Of a stretch of 61,805 nucleotides of DNA, positions 42,774 to 51,477 are shown in pieces. Source of the stretch: DASZHJ01 sp035541215 (GTDB lineage: Bacteria; Pseudomonadota; Alphaproteobacteria; ATCC43930; CGMCC-115725); assembly GCA_035541215.1 (NCBI GenBank), contig DATKNV010000142.1:1-61805 (forward strand), given 5' to 3'. The notes beneath the pieces were generated by a model. It was not told the DNA's origin and did not search any database. It saw only the letters and a program-made list of their open reading frames with translations. Within the stretch, counting starts at the first letter, position 1. Each line of letters begins with the position of its first letter. Position numbers and translations under genes: made by a program.

Positions 42774-43418
42774 TCAGACGCGGATGCCTGCGGCATCGAG
42801 CGCGACGCTGCCGACGAGGCCCGCGCCGGAGAGGACGAGCACCGCGCCGGAGACGCGGTCGACCCAGGTGAGATGGACCATGCCCGCAAAGCGCCGGAGC
42901 GCGGCGATACCGAAGCTGAGGCCGAGCCACCAGACGAGCGAGCCCACGAAGACGCCGCCGACGAGCACGCCCACGTCGATGACGCTCACGCCCACGCTGT
43001 CGAAGCCGACCTTTGCGAAGATCGCGGCGAAGGCGAGGATCGTGATGGGATTGGTGATGGTGAGCGCGAAGGTCGAGGCGAAGGCCGCGGCGAGCTTCTC
43101 GCCGGTGAGCGGCTGGCGCTCGGCCTCGCTGTTGCGCAGGAAGGCGTGCACGCCGGCGAAGAGGAGATAGATCCCGCCGACCGCGCCCAGCACCTCCTGG
43201 TAGCCGAGGAGCCAATCGCGGACCACGGTGAGCCCGAGCCCCGCGATGATGCCGAAGATCATGTCCGCGAGCGCGGCGCCGAGGCCCGAGACCACGCCGA
43301 AATGCGCGCCCTCGAAGAAGCTGCGGCGCACGCAGAGCACGCCCACGGGGCCCACGGGCACCGCGATCACGATGCCGACGACGATGCCCTTGACGAGGAA
43401 AACGAGGATCTCTGGCAC
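42774..43418 (-). CDS. LysE-family exporter
   Basis: A 214-residue, six-helix transporter of the LysE/RhtB superfamily with the start GIVIAVPVGPVGVLCVRRSF and the ALTITNPITILAF motif. It probably exports amino acids or related compounds; specificity is not visible. Confidence 0.9.
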   Translation of the reverse strand: MPEILVFLVKGIVVGIVIAVPVGPVGVLCVRRSFFEGAHFGVVSGLGAALADMIFGIIAGLGLTVVRDWLLGYQEVLGAVGGIYLLFAGVHAFLRNSEAERQPLTGEKLAAAFASTFALTITNPITILAFAAIFAKVGFDSVGVSVIDVGVLVGGVFVGSLVWWLGLSFGIAALRRFAGMVHLTWVDRVSGAVLVLSGAGLVGSVALDAAGIRV

Positions 43419-43564
43419 GAAGCAGGACCGGTGGACGCGGAAGCGGCGGGAGAGCCAGTCATGCCGCGTCCGGAGGATGGGCGCAACCCGAGAAATGCGA
43501 CTGTCGCGCGAGACGCGGCGCCGCTATCCTGCGCCGCGCGGGGACGACGAGGGAGCCGCGCGCG

Positions 43565-44233
43565 ATGGCCGAGGACAAGGAAGGCGGGCTCGAGCGGGCG
43601 CGCCCCAAGCTCATCGAGAGCAAGGAGCGCTGGGCGCGCGAGGGCAGGCTGCTCACGGGCCGCCACGCGCGGCCCGAGGCGGAGCGATTGCCCCCGGGCC
43701 AGCGCCGCGTCGCGGACTGGCCGGTCCTCGATCTCGGGATCCAGCCGGAGGTGCCGCTGGAGCGCTGGCGCATCGCGGTCGACGGCCTCGTCGAGAGCCC
43801 CGCCGAGTGGGATTGGGCGGGGTTCCGCGCGCTGCCGCAGAGCCGGCTCGTCTCCGACATCCATTGCGTGACGCAATGGTCGCGCTACGACAACGCCTGG
43901 GAGGGAGTGGCGGCGCGGCATCTTCTGAGCCTCGTTCGGCCGAGGCCCGAGGCGAGGTTTTTGTGGTTCACGAGCTACGACGACTACACCACCAATCTCC
44001 CGCTCGCGGCTTTCGACGACGAGGACGTGCTCATCGCGCATTCCTGGGAGGGGAAGCCGATACCGCGCGAGCACGGCGGACCCGTCCGCGCGGTGGTGCC
44101 GAAGCTCTATTTCTGGAAGAGCGCCAAGTGGCTCCGGCGCATCACCTTCCTCGCGGAGGATAAGCCCGGTTTCTGGGAAGTACGCGGCTATCACATGAAC
44201 GGCGATCCCTGGATGGAGGAGCGCTATGGCTGA
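43565..44233 (+). CDS. Sulfite-oxidase-like molybdopterin protein
   Basis: A 222-residue protein of the oxidoreductase molybdopterin-binding family (YuiH-like). The Mo-ligand Cys sits in VSDIHCVTQWSRYDN, and GPVRAVVPKLYFWKSAKW matches the cofactor-binding part. It lacks a Tat signal and the C-terminal dimerisation domain of sulfite oxidase, so it is a short cytoplasmic member. It overlaps the following glutathione peroxidase gene by eight bases. Confidence 0.92.
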   Translation: MAEDKEGGLERARPKLIESKERWAREGRLLTGRHARPEAERLPPGQRRVADWPVLDLGIQPEVPLERWRIAVDGLVESPAEWDWAGFRALPQSRLVSDIHCVTQWSRYDNAWEGVAARHLLSLVRPRPEARFLWFTSYDDYTTNLPLAAFDDEDVLIAHSWEGKPIPREHGGPVRAVVPKLYFWKSAKWLRRITFLAEDKPGFWEVRGYHMNGDPWMEERYG

Positions 44234-44708
44234 GGAGGGTGCCCACGCCTTCGCCTTCGCGAGCATCGAGGGCGCGCCGCTGCCGCTCGCGCGCTTCCGC
44301 GGCAAGCCGCTCCTCGTCGTCAACACCGCTTCCTTCTGCGGCTACACCCCGCAATACGCGGAGCTCGAGACGCTCTACGAGCGCTACCGCGGCCGCGGCC
44401 TCGCCGTGCTGGGGGTGCCCTCGAACGATTTCGGCGAGCAGGAGCCGGGAACGGCAGCGGAGATCGCGAGCTTCTGCACGACGCGCTATCGCGTGCAGTT
44501 TCCGTTGACGGAGAAGGTGCACGTCGTCGGCGCCTCCGCGCATCCCCTCTACCGCTGGATCGAGAGCGAGCTCGGCGAGGGCGGCACTCCCCGCTGGAAC
44601 TTCCACAAATACCTGATCGCCCCTGACGGCAGCCTCGCCGGCGCCTGGCCCTCCTCGGTCAAGCCCCTCGCGCCGGAGATCGTCGAGGAGATCGAGCGCT
44701 TGCTCTGA
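44226..44708 (+). CDS. Glutathione peroxidase family protein
   Basis: A 160-residue thiol peroxidase. The active-site Cys38 lies in NTASFCGYTPQY, followed by GVPSNDFGEQEPGT and WNFHKYLI, the usual Gln/Trp/Asn tetrad regions. It probably reduces peroxides with thioredoxin or glutathione. It is coupled to the molybdopterin gene. Confidence 0.93.
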   Translation: MAEEGAHAFAFASIEGAPLPLARFRGKPLLVVNTASFCGYTPQYAELETLYERYRGRGLAVLGVPSNDFGEQEPGTAAEIASFCTTRYRVQFPLTEKVHVVGASAHPLYRWIESELGEGGTPRWNFHKYLIAPDGSLAGAWPSSVKPLAPEIVEEIERLL

Positions 44709-44714
44709 CCTGCC

Positions 44715-45113
44715 CTAGTTCTGCCGCGAGCAGCTCAAGGTGTGAAAGGTGTCGCGGACCGTCTTCAGCGTCACGTCGAAGGTCGGCGGCGAGGTGCTCT
44801 TGTAGATCGAGCTCACGACCCTCGTCCCCTCGGTCTCGACGTCGCCGAAGGGCCCGCCCCAGCTGATCACGCCCTGGTCGTCGATCCGATAGGGCCGCTC
44901 GGGGCCGTATTTGCCGTCGGTCGCGGTGCGAAAGCCCATGCCCCTGATCTCGATGGTTCCGAACAGCATGACCATGCCGCCGGTCGAGAGCATCGTGCAG
45001 TCGTAGAGGCCGGGCGGCAGGCTCGAAGCGCCGATACCGGCTGCGCGGACCTGATGCGTCAGCGCCGCCCCGAGAATGCCCGCGATCGCAGCCGTCCTGA
45101 GAAGAATGTTCAT
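44715..45113 (-). CDS. Hypothetical secreted protein
   Basis: A 132-residue protein with a signal peptide ending near HQVRA and two Cys residues (YDCTM and LSCSR), likely a disulfide in the periplasm. The mature part is beta-rich with many Gly residues. I recognise no family. It is convergent with the peroxidase gene, six bases away. Confidence 0.65.
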   Translation of the reverse strand: MNILLRTAAIAGILGAALTHQVRAAGIGASSLPPGLYDCTMLSTGGMVMLFGTIEIRGMGFRTATDGKYGPERPYRIDDQGVISWGGPFGDVETEGTRVVSSIYKSTSPPTFDVTLKTVRDTFHTLSCSRQN

Positions 45114-45270
45114 CCCCGCACACCCCTGAAGTTGCCTTCGATTCCAAGTTCGCGCGAGCCTATAAGGAAACCCAGGCGGCGGTCAAAGAGACCGCGATCG
45201 AAACGGTCGCACCTAGCCCGCGACTCCTCTATGGTCGAGCCCAAGGTTTCCGTTGCGAGACTCGTCGACG

Positions 45271-46173
45271 ATGCCGGAACTCTCGGAACGGCGTGCGGCA
45301 TCGAAGCAGCGCCGCGCGCTTTTATTGCTGTTGTTTCCCGTCGTGCTCTTCGGCGTGGCCTGGCCCGTCAACAAGGTGGCGCTCGCGGGCATTCCGCCGC
45401 TCTGGTTCGCGGCCGCGCGGACGGTGCTCGGCACGGCGGTGGCGGCGCTGATGCTGGTGGCGCTCCGGCAGTGGCGGCTGCCGACGCGGCGCGACCTTCC
45501 GATCATCGTCTCCGTGGGCCTGCTGCAGCTCGCGCTCTTCTTCGCGTTCACCAACGAGGCCCTGAGCTTCCTGCCGGCGGGCCGCTCGGTCGTGCTCGCC
45601 AACACGACCACGCTTTGGCTCGTGCCGCTGGCGCTCCTCGCGGACGAGCCCATCCCCGCGCTGCGTTGGGCTGGCGCCGCGGCGGGGGTCGCGGGGATTC
45701 TCGTCCTCGCCAATCCCTGGAGCCTCGATTGGCGCGACCCCGGCATCCTCATGGGCCACGGCATTCTGCTGCTGGCGGCGCTCGGTTGGGCCGGCGCGAT
45801 CTTCCACGCGCGCCATCACCGCTGGGAACTCTCGCCGCTGCAGGTGCTGCCGTGGCAGATGCTGGCGGCGGCCCTGGTCCTCGTGCCGCTCGCGCTCCTC
45901 AGCGATCCCGAGCCGCGGATCGAGCCGAGCTTCCGCGTCTGGGGCGGGCTCTTCTACATCGGCGTGATCGCGGGACCGCTCGCCTCCTGGGCCGCGGTGA
46001 TCGTCGCGCGCGACCTCCCGACCGTCGTGAGCTCCGTGGGCTTCCTCGGCATTCCCGCCATGGGCCTCGTGCTCTCGACCGCGTTTCTCGGGGAGACGTT
46101 GACGTGGTCGCTGGCATTGGGCGCCCTCCTCATCGGGGCGGGCGTCGTCGCGGCGACGGCGGGACGGCGCTAG
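45271..46173 (+). CDS. EamA-type drug/metabolite transporter
   Basis: A 300-residue, ten-helix DMT transporter with two EamA repeats (FGVAWPVNKVALAGIPPLWFAAAR and GHGILLLAALGWAGAIFHARHH). Substrate unknown. ATG at 45271 is preferred; TTG at 45253 is possible. Confidence 0.9.
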   Translation: MPELSERRAASKQRRALLLLLFPVVLFGVAWPVNKVALAGIPPLWFAAARTVLGTAVAALMLVALRQWRLPTRRDLPIIVSVGLLQLALFFAFTNEALSFLPAGRSVVLANTTTLWLVPLALLADEPIPALRWAGAAAGVAGILVLANPWSLDWRDPGILMGHGILLLAALGWAGAIFHARHHRWELSPLQVLPWQMLAAALVLVPLALLSDPEPRIEPSFRVWGGLFYIGVIAGPLASWAAVIVARDLPTVVSSVGFLGIPAMGLVLSTAFLGETLTWSLALGALLIGAGVVAATAGRR

Positions 46174-46219
46174 CGATGCGGTATTCTCCGGGGGCGCGTT
46201 CGAGGAGGAGCATCCGACG

Positions 46220-46855
46220 GTGAATCATTCGCAGAGGGTCCGGATTGCAATCGCCTGGCTGCTTTCGCTCCTCTCGGTGCCCATCGCCGCAAGCGCCCAA
46301 AGCGGGCCGGGGCCGATCGATGTCAAGGGTGTCTACGTCAACCCCGCCTCCGGCATGACCTTTCCGCTGGCGGTCGGAGAGTTCACGCGCTCCGGCCTCT
46401 TCCGCTTCGACCGGAACGAGCGCGACGTGAGCGCGAGCTATAACCTCGTCAGCGGACCGAGCGGCATCGTCGCCACGGTCTACGTATATCCCTCGCCGAT
46501 GCCGCCCGCGAGCAATCGCTCGGCCGATGCGCGCGCCGAGGCGTGCCGAGGCGAGATGGAGCGGCGCAAGCAGGAGATTGACTCCTACCGTCCGGGAGCG
46601 GTGCTGATCGCGGAGCGGGACACGGAGCTGCAGCAGGGCGGCAGGACCTATCCCGGCAGGCTCGCGATCTTCGAGTTCGAGGCATCCTTCCGCGGGCAGA
46701 CCCAAATGCTGCATTCGGAGCTCTACGTCTTCTGCTCCGTCGCGGATAGCTGGGCCTTCGAATACCGCTTCACCGCCCCAAAGGCCTTCGACTATGCGGG
46801 CCCGATCGCGGCCTTCATGCGGGGGCTGCCCTGGACGGTGCATCCCGCGCAATGA
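46220..46855 (+). CDS. Hypothetical secreted protein
   Basis: A 211-residue protein with a GTG start, a signal peptide (to IAASAQS) and a mostly beta mature part with one Cys pair (AEACRGEM and YVFCSVAD). No family recognised. Its end overlaps the convergent cysteine-synthase-like gene by 41 bp, which is unusually deep for convergent genes. Confidence 0.65.
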   Translation: MNHSQRVRIAIAWLLSLLSVPIAASAQSGPGPIDVKGVYVNPASGMTFPLAVGEFTRSGLFRFDRNERDVSASYNLVSGPSGIVATVYVYPSPMPPASNRSADARAEACRGEMERRKQEIDSYRPGAVLIAERDTELQQGGRTYPGRLAIFEFEASFRGQTQMLHSELYVFCSVADSWAFEYRFTAPKAFDYAGPIAAFMRGLPWTVHPAQ

Positions 46856-47783
46856 GCGCGCCGTAGGTCTTGAGGTATTTCATCCCGGTGTCGCAGAGGA
46901 TCGTGACGATCGTGGCGCCGGGCGGCAGGCGCTCCGCGGTTCGCAAGGCCGCGACCACGTTGGCGCCGGTCGAGGTTCCCGCGAAGAGACCTTCCTCTCG
47001 GGCAAGCCGGAGCGCCATGACGCTCGCCTCCTCCGTCGAGACGCGCTCGATCGCGCCGGCGAGATCCTCGCGCCAGAGCGGCACCACGAAGCCCGCGCCG
47101 ATCCCGTCGATCTTGTGCGCGCCGGGCGGGCCGCCCGAGAGGACCGGAGATTCCGCGGGCTCGACCGCGACGATCCCGATCCCGTCAGTACGTCGGCGCA
47201 ACGCCTCGCCCGTGCCGCGGAGCGATGCCGCCGTGCCGACGCTCTGGACGAAGGCGTCGACGCGTCCCTCCGTCTGGCGCCAGATCTCCTCCGCGAGCAC
47301 ACCATAGGCCGCGAGCTGGTCCTCGTTCCTGAGCTGATCGGTCCAGAAGCCGCCCGTTCGCTCCGCGATGACGCGCGCGGCCTCGACCATGTCGCGCGTG
47401 AGCTTCTCGGTCATGCGCCCGCTCTCGCTCTGCAGGACTTGCAGCCTCGCGCCCAGAATCCGCATGTGATCGAGCTTCTCGCGGGCGAAGGCGTCGGAGG
47501 TGACGATATGCAGCGGATACCCCTTGACCGCGCAGACCAGCGACAGCGAGACGCCGGTGCTGCCGCCGGTGTACTCGACGACGGCGCCGCCCGGCCGGAG
47601 CCGCCCATCCGCCTCCGCCGCCTCGATCATGGCGAGCGCCATCCGGTCCTTCATGCTGCCGGTGGGATTCTCGCTCTCGAGCTTCAGGAGGATGCGGGAT
47701 CCGTTCCCGGGCACGATCTTGCGCAGGGGAACGAGCGGGGTGTCGCCGATGCAAGCGAGGACGTCCCGCGCGATGTCGCTCAC
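46815..47783 (-). CDS. Cysteine synthase-like PLP enzyme
   Basis: A 322-residue fold-type II PLP protein. The Schiff-base Lys lies in NPTGSMKDRMAL, the PLP phosphate loop in SVGTAASLRGTGEAL, and the substrate loop in EYTGGSTGVSLS. Typical O-acetylserine sulfhydrylases have TSGNTG at that loop, so GGSTG suggests a different substrate. It ends GANVVAALRTAERLPPGATIVTILCDTGMKYL, as in CysK/CysM. Confidence 0.88.
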   Translation of the reverse strand: MSDIARDVLACIGDTPLVPLRKIVPGNGSRILLKLESENPTGSMKDRMALAMIEAAEADGRLRPGGAVVEYTGGSTGVSLSLVCAVKGYPLHIVTSDAFAREKLDHMRILGARLQVLQSESGRMTEKLTRDMVEAARVIAERTGGFWTDQLRNEDQLAAYGVLAEEIWRQTEGRVDAFVQSVGTAASLRGTGEALRRRTDGIGIVAVEPAESPVLSGGPPGAHKIDGIGAGFVVPLWREDLAGAIERVSTEEASVMALRLAREEGLFAGTSTGANVVAALRTAERLPPGATIVTILCDTGMKYLKTYGALIARDAPSRAAPA

Positions 47784-47845
47784 GATGTCCCTCTCTTTCA
47801 GCGCGGCCGGCGCAGCAGCCCGGCCTTATCGAAGTCGGCGCGATA

Positions 47846-47859
47846 TATGTACCTACATA
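47846..47859. promoter_or_regulatory. Palindrome upstream of the cysteine-synthase-like gene
   Basis: TATGTACCTACATA is an inverted repeat with 6-bp arms and a 2-bp centre, about 60 bp before the gene and in a locally AT-rich stretch. It contains TACCTAC, also found in the dyad before fixK. Confidence 0.45.
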
Positions 47860-47914
47860 CATTTCGGACCCGCCGGCCGCAACCCCCGAGCCGCCGGGGG
47901 CAATTGGCGGGCCG

Positions 47915-49588
47915 TCAGCCCGCCGCGAGCATCTCCGGCAGCTCCCGCGCGCTCGCGAGCGTGCGCACGACCATGCGCTCGACGCGGCCGCGGATCTCGA
48001 TCTCGTGCCGGGGCGCCTCTCCCAAATCGAGCCCCGCGCGGCGGATCACGGCCTCGGAGACCACGAGCTCGGCGCCGTAGGTCTTGGTCAGGCCCTCGAG
48101 GCGGCTTGCGGTGTTGACGCTGTCGCCGACCGCCGTCAGCGACACCGCGCGGCCCCAGCCCATCTCGCCGACGATCGCGGGCCCCGTGTGGATGCCGATC
48201 CCGAGCCGCAGCGGCTCCGGCAGGTCGTGGGCGAGGGTCTCGTTGAGGTGCGCCAAGCGCTCGCCCATGGCGCGGGCGGCGGCGAGCGCCTCGCGGCAGC
48301 CCGCCTCGACGCCGCGGTCGATGCCGAAGAGCGCCATCACGCCGTCGCCGATGAACTTGTCGATGCGCCCACCCGCCTCCTCGACCGCGCGCCCCATCTC
48401 CGCGAAATAGCGGTTGAGGAGGAAGACCACGTCGTAGGGGAGCTTGCGCTCGGAAAGCCGGGTGAAGGCGCGGAGGTCCGCGAAGAGGATCACGATCTCG
48501 CGCTCGCTGCCGTGGAGATAGTCGGGCCGCGGGTAGCCGTCGCGCGCGGTCGCGATCGCCGGCAGGAGCGGCGTCACGCGGAGATCGCCCAAGGGCCGGA
48601 GCTGGCAAGCGAGCCGGACATCGGGTGCCGCGCCCACGCGATGCAGCACCTTCACCTCCTCCGGCGCCGGCTGCGGTAGCGCCCGCGCCTCGCCCACGAC
48701 GCGGATGCGGCAGGTCGAGCAGCGCCCGCGTCCGCCGCAGACCGAGGCATGAGGAATGCCCGCAAAGCGGCTCGCCTCCAGCACGGAGAAGCCCGGCAGG
48801 ATCTGCACGATGCGCCCGTCGGGATACGTCAGCCGCACGATCCCGCGTCGGCGCTGCCAGTGCCAGCGAAGCACACGGGCAATCAAAACCGCGGCGAGCA
48901 CTGCGAGGAACCCCAGCCGCAGCCAGACCACCATCGCGTCGATGAGCGCGGCGTCGGGCGGAGCCGCCTTCGGGTGCGCGCGCATCGTCTCCGCGACCCA
49001 GGCGGGGTCCGCCGCGAGCCGCATGACCTCCCGGCCGGCCTCGAGGGCGCCGAGGAAGGCGAGCGTCGGCAGCAGCAGCGCGAAGGCGAAGAGCGCGGGC
49101 TGCCAGCGCGGATACCATGGCTTTAGGCGGAGCCAGAAGCGCATGCCGATCATCGCGTGCACCCAGGCCACCACCAGCACCGTGAACTGCAGCACGCCCC
49201 GCAACGGTGCTGTAACGAAATAGCCGTAAAGGAGCGGTGCGTAGTAGCCGAAATCGGCGCCGAAGAAGCTGTCGGCGACGCGCGTCTGGAGGACGTGCTC
49301 GGCGAGAATGAGGGGGATCGTGAAGCCGAGCACGAGCTGGGCCGCCTCGGCGGCGGGCATCTTGAGCGAGCGGCGCTGCCAGAGCGCCCAGAGCGCGAGG
49401 CCGTAATGGACGGCGAAGGCGCCGTAGAGCGCGGCCGTTCCGGGCGGGCTTGCCCAGAACTCGTAGATCTCGACGAGCGCGGCGTCCATCGCGCCGAGCG
49501 AGACGAGGCCGAGCGCATGGTTGACGAAATGGGTGATCACGTAGGCGAGCATCACCAGCCCCGAGGCGAGGCGGAGCCGCCGGATCAC
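47915..49588 (-). CDS. Membrane class III adenylate cyclase with six-helix His-rich anchor and [2Fe-2S] ferredoxin domain
   Basis: A 557-residue protein in three parts. Residues 1-240 form six helices with histidines in or near them (His20, His24, His61, His98, His144), like a di-heme-b anchor of the succinate-dehydrogenase type. Residues about 250-340 are an adrenodoxin-like ferredoxin domain with Cys284, Cys290, Cys293 and Cys328 (CGGRGRCSTC then LACQL). Residues about 362-555 are a class III cyclase with Asp371 in ILFADLRAFTRL and the second metal region KFIGDGVMALFG. It probably makes cAMP in answer to quinone or redox state. Six-helix heme-type membrane cyclases are known in alphaproteobacteria (Sinorhizobium CyaC type). 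Confidence 0.9.
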   Translation of the reverse strand: MIRRLRLASGLVMLAYVITHFVNHALGLVSLGAMDAALVEIYEFWASPPGTAALYGAFAVHYGLALWALWQRRSLKMPAAEAAQLVLGFTIPLILAEHVLQTRVADSFFGADFGYYAPLLYGYFVTAPLRGVLQFTVLVVAWVHAMIGMRFWLRLKPWYPRWQPALFAFALLLPTLAFLGALEAGREVMRLAADPAWVAETMRAHPKAAPPDAALIDAMVVWLRLGFLAVLAAVLIARVLRWHWQRRRGIVRLTYPDGRIVQILPGFSVLEASRFAGIPHASVCGGRGRCSTCRIRVVGEARALPQPAPEEVKVLHRVGAAPDVRLACQLRPLGDLRVTPLLPAIATARDGYPRPDYLHGSEREIVILFADLRAFTRLSERKLPYDVVFLLNRYFAEMGRAVEEAGGRIDKFIGDGVMALFGIDRGVEAGCREALAAARAMGERLAHLNETLAHDLPEPLRLGIGIHTGPAIVGEMGWGRAVSLTAVGDSVNTASRLEGLTKTYGAELVVSEAVIRRAGLDLGEAPRHEIEIRGRVERMVVRTLASARELPEMLAAG

Positions 49589-49754
49589 CCAGACCTCCCA
49601 CGAGCGCTCATCTCGCGATTGCCCACCCTTCGCGCGCCCTTGCGTCGCGCGCGCCGACAGATTACACCGATTTCAGTTGCAATCGAGCGCGCCCTGCCTT
49701 CAATCCCCGCGGCGCACGCTTCGAGTCAATAGACGGTACGGCCGGAGGAGAGCC

Positions 49755-50708
49755 TTGGCGAGCACCAGCACGGACCCGATGGTCGAGGTCCGAAATCTCA
49801 GCAAGCGGTTCGGCCCCATCCTCGCCGTCGACGACGTGAGCTTCACGGTCGGGCGCGGCGAGGTGCTGGGATTCCTCGGACCCAACGGCGCCGGCAAGTC
49901 CACGACCATGAAGATGATCACGGGCTTCCTCGCGCCGAGCGCGGGAACCGCTGTAGTCTGCGGCGCCGACATTCTGGCCGATTCGATCGCGGCCAAGCGC
50001 CAGATCGGCTATCTCCCGGAGGGCGCGCCCTCCTATCCCGACATGACCCCGCTCCACTTCCTCGAATTCGTGGCGCGAGTGCGCGGCTTCTCGGGCCGGG
50101 AGGCGCGCGAGGCGATCGGCAACGCGATCGAGTGCACCTCGCTGGGCAGCGTGCTGGCGCAGCCGATCGACACGCTCTCCAAGGGCTTCAAGCGCCGCGT
50201 GGGCCTGGCGCAAGCGCTCCTGCACGATCCGCCGGTCCTCATCCTCGACGAGCCCACGGACGGGCTCGACCCAAATCAGAAGCACGACGTGCGCAAGCTC
50301 ATCAATCTCCTCGCCGCCGAGAAAGCGATCATCATCTCGACGCATCTCCTCGAGGAGGTCGACGCCGTCTGCACCCGCGCGGTCGTGATCGCCGCGGGCC
50401 GCCTCGTCGCGGACGGCACGCCCGCCGAGCTCGAGCAGCGCTCGCGCCATCACAACGCCGTCCGCATCGAGCTCGCGAGCGGCATGGACCAGGCGGAGGC
50501 CGCGCTCCAGGCGCTCCCGGGCGTCGAGAGCGTCGAGCGCGTGAGCGACGACGAGGGCACGGCGCTCTTGGTCTTCGCGCGCGGGGGACGCTCGATCGTC
50601 GCGGAGGTCGCCGACCTCGCGCGCGACCGGCGCTGGGAGGTCGCGGGGCTCCGCGTCGAGCGCGGCCGCCTCGAGGACGTCTTCCGCCAAGTGACGCTCG
50701 CGGCCTGA
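49755..50708 (+). CDS. GldA-like ABC transporter ATPase
   Basis: A 317-residue ATPase of the ABC-2 export class. Walker A GPNGAGKST, signature LSKGFKRRVGLAQAL and Walker B VLILDEPTDGLDP are present. The start is TTG at 49755 with GGAGGAG upstream. It heads a four-gene operon with GldF-like, GldG-like and DUF4340 proteins. Confidence 0.92.
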   Translation: MASTSTDPMVEVRNLSKRFGPILAVDDVSFTVGRGEVLGFLGPNGAGKSTTMKMITGFLAPSAGTAVVCGADILADSIAAKRQIGYLPEGAPSYPDMTPLHFLEFVARVRGFSGREAREAIGNAIECTSLGSVLAQPIDTLSKGFKRRVGLAQALLHDPPVLILDEPTDGLDPNQKHDVRKLINLLAAEKAIIISTHLLEEVDAVCTRAVVIAAGRLVADGTPAELEQRSRHHNAVRIELASGMDQAEAALQALPGVESVERVSDDEGTALLVFARGGRSIVAEVADLARDRRWEVAGLRVERGRLEDVFRQVTLAA

Positions 50709-50729
50709 AGGACCGGAACCGGCCATCCC

Positions 50730-51464
50730 ATGCACAACGTCGCCGTCATCGTCCGCCGCGAGCTGCAGGGCTATTTCGCCACGCCGCTCGCCTACGTCTT
50801 CATCGTGATCTTCCTGGCGCTCGCGGGCTCGCTCGCCTTCTTCGCGGGCAATTTCTTCGAGCGCGGCCAGGCCGATCTGCAGCCCTTCTTCAATTTCCAT
50901 CCCTGGCTCTACCTCGTGCTGATCCCGGCGCTCGCGATGCGGCTCTGGGCGGAAGAGCGCAAGAGCGGCACCATCGAGCTGCTGCTGACGCTCCCGATCT
51001 CCATGACCGAGGCGGTCGTCGGAAAATTCCTGGCGAGCTGGATCTTCGCGGGGATCGCGCTCGCGCTCACCTTCCCGTTCTGGCTCACGGTGATATATCT
51101 CGGCAATCCCGACAACGGCGTCATCCTCGCGAGCTACATCGGGAGCTTCCTGATGGCCGGCGCCTTCCTCGCGGTCGGCTCCTGCCTCTCCGCCCTCACC
51201 AAGAACCAGGTGATCGCCTTCGTGGTGACGGCGGCGGTCTGCTTCCTCTTCACGGTGAGCGGCTCGCAGATCGTGCTGGGCGTGCTCCGGGGCTGGGCGC
51301 CGCAGCTTCTCCTCGACACCGTCGCGAGCTTGAGCTTCCTCACGCACTTCAACGCCATCGTCCGCGGCGTCATCGACCTCCGCGACGCCGTCTTCTTCCT
51401 CTCGACCATCGCGCTCTTCCTCTACGCGAACGCGGTCGTCGTCGACCTCAAGAAGGCGGATTGA
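50730..51464 (+). CDS. GldF-like ABC-2 permease
   Basis: A 244-residue, six-helix permease with RLWAEERKSGTIELLLTLPISMTEAVVGKFLASW, the ABC-2 signature. It follows the ATPase gene by 21 bp. Confidence 0.92.
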   Translation: MHNVAVIVRRELQGYFATPLAYVFIVIFLALAGSLAFFAGNFFERGQADLQPFFNFHPWLYLVLIPALAMRLWAEERKSGTIELLLTLPISMTEAVVGKFLASWIFAGIALALTFPFWLTVIYLGNPDNGVILASYIGSFLMAGAFLAVGSCLSALTKNQVIAFVVTAAVCFLFTVSGSQIVLGVLRGWAPQLLLDTVASLSFLTHFNAIVRGVIDLRDAVFFLSTIALFLYANAVVVDLKKAD

Positions 51465-51477
51465 GCGGAGCCCGGCC

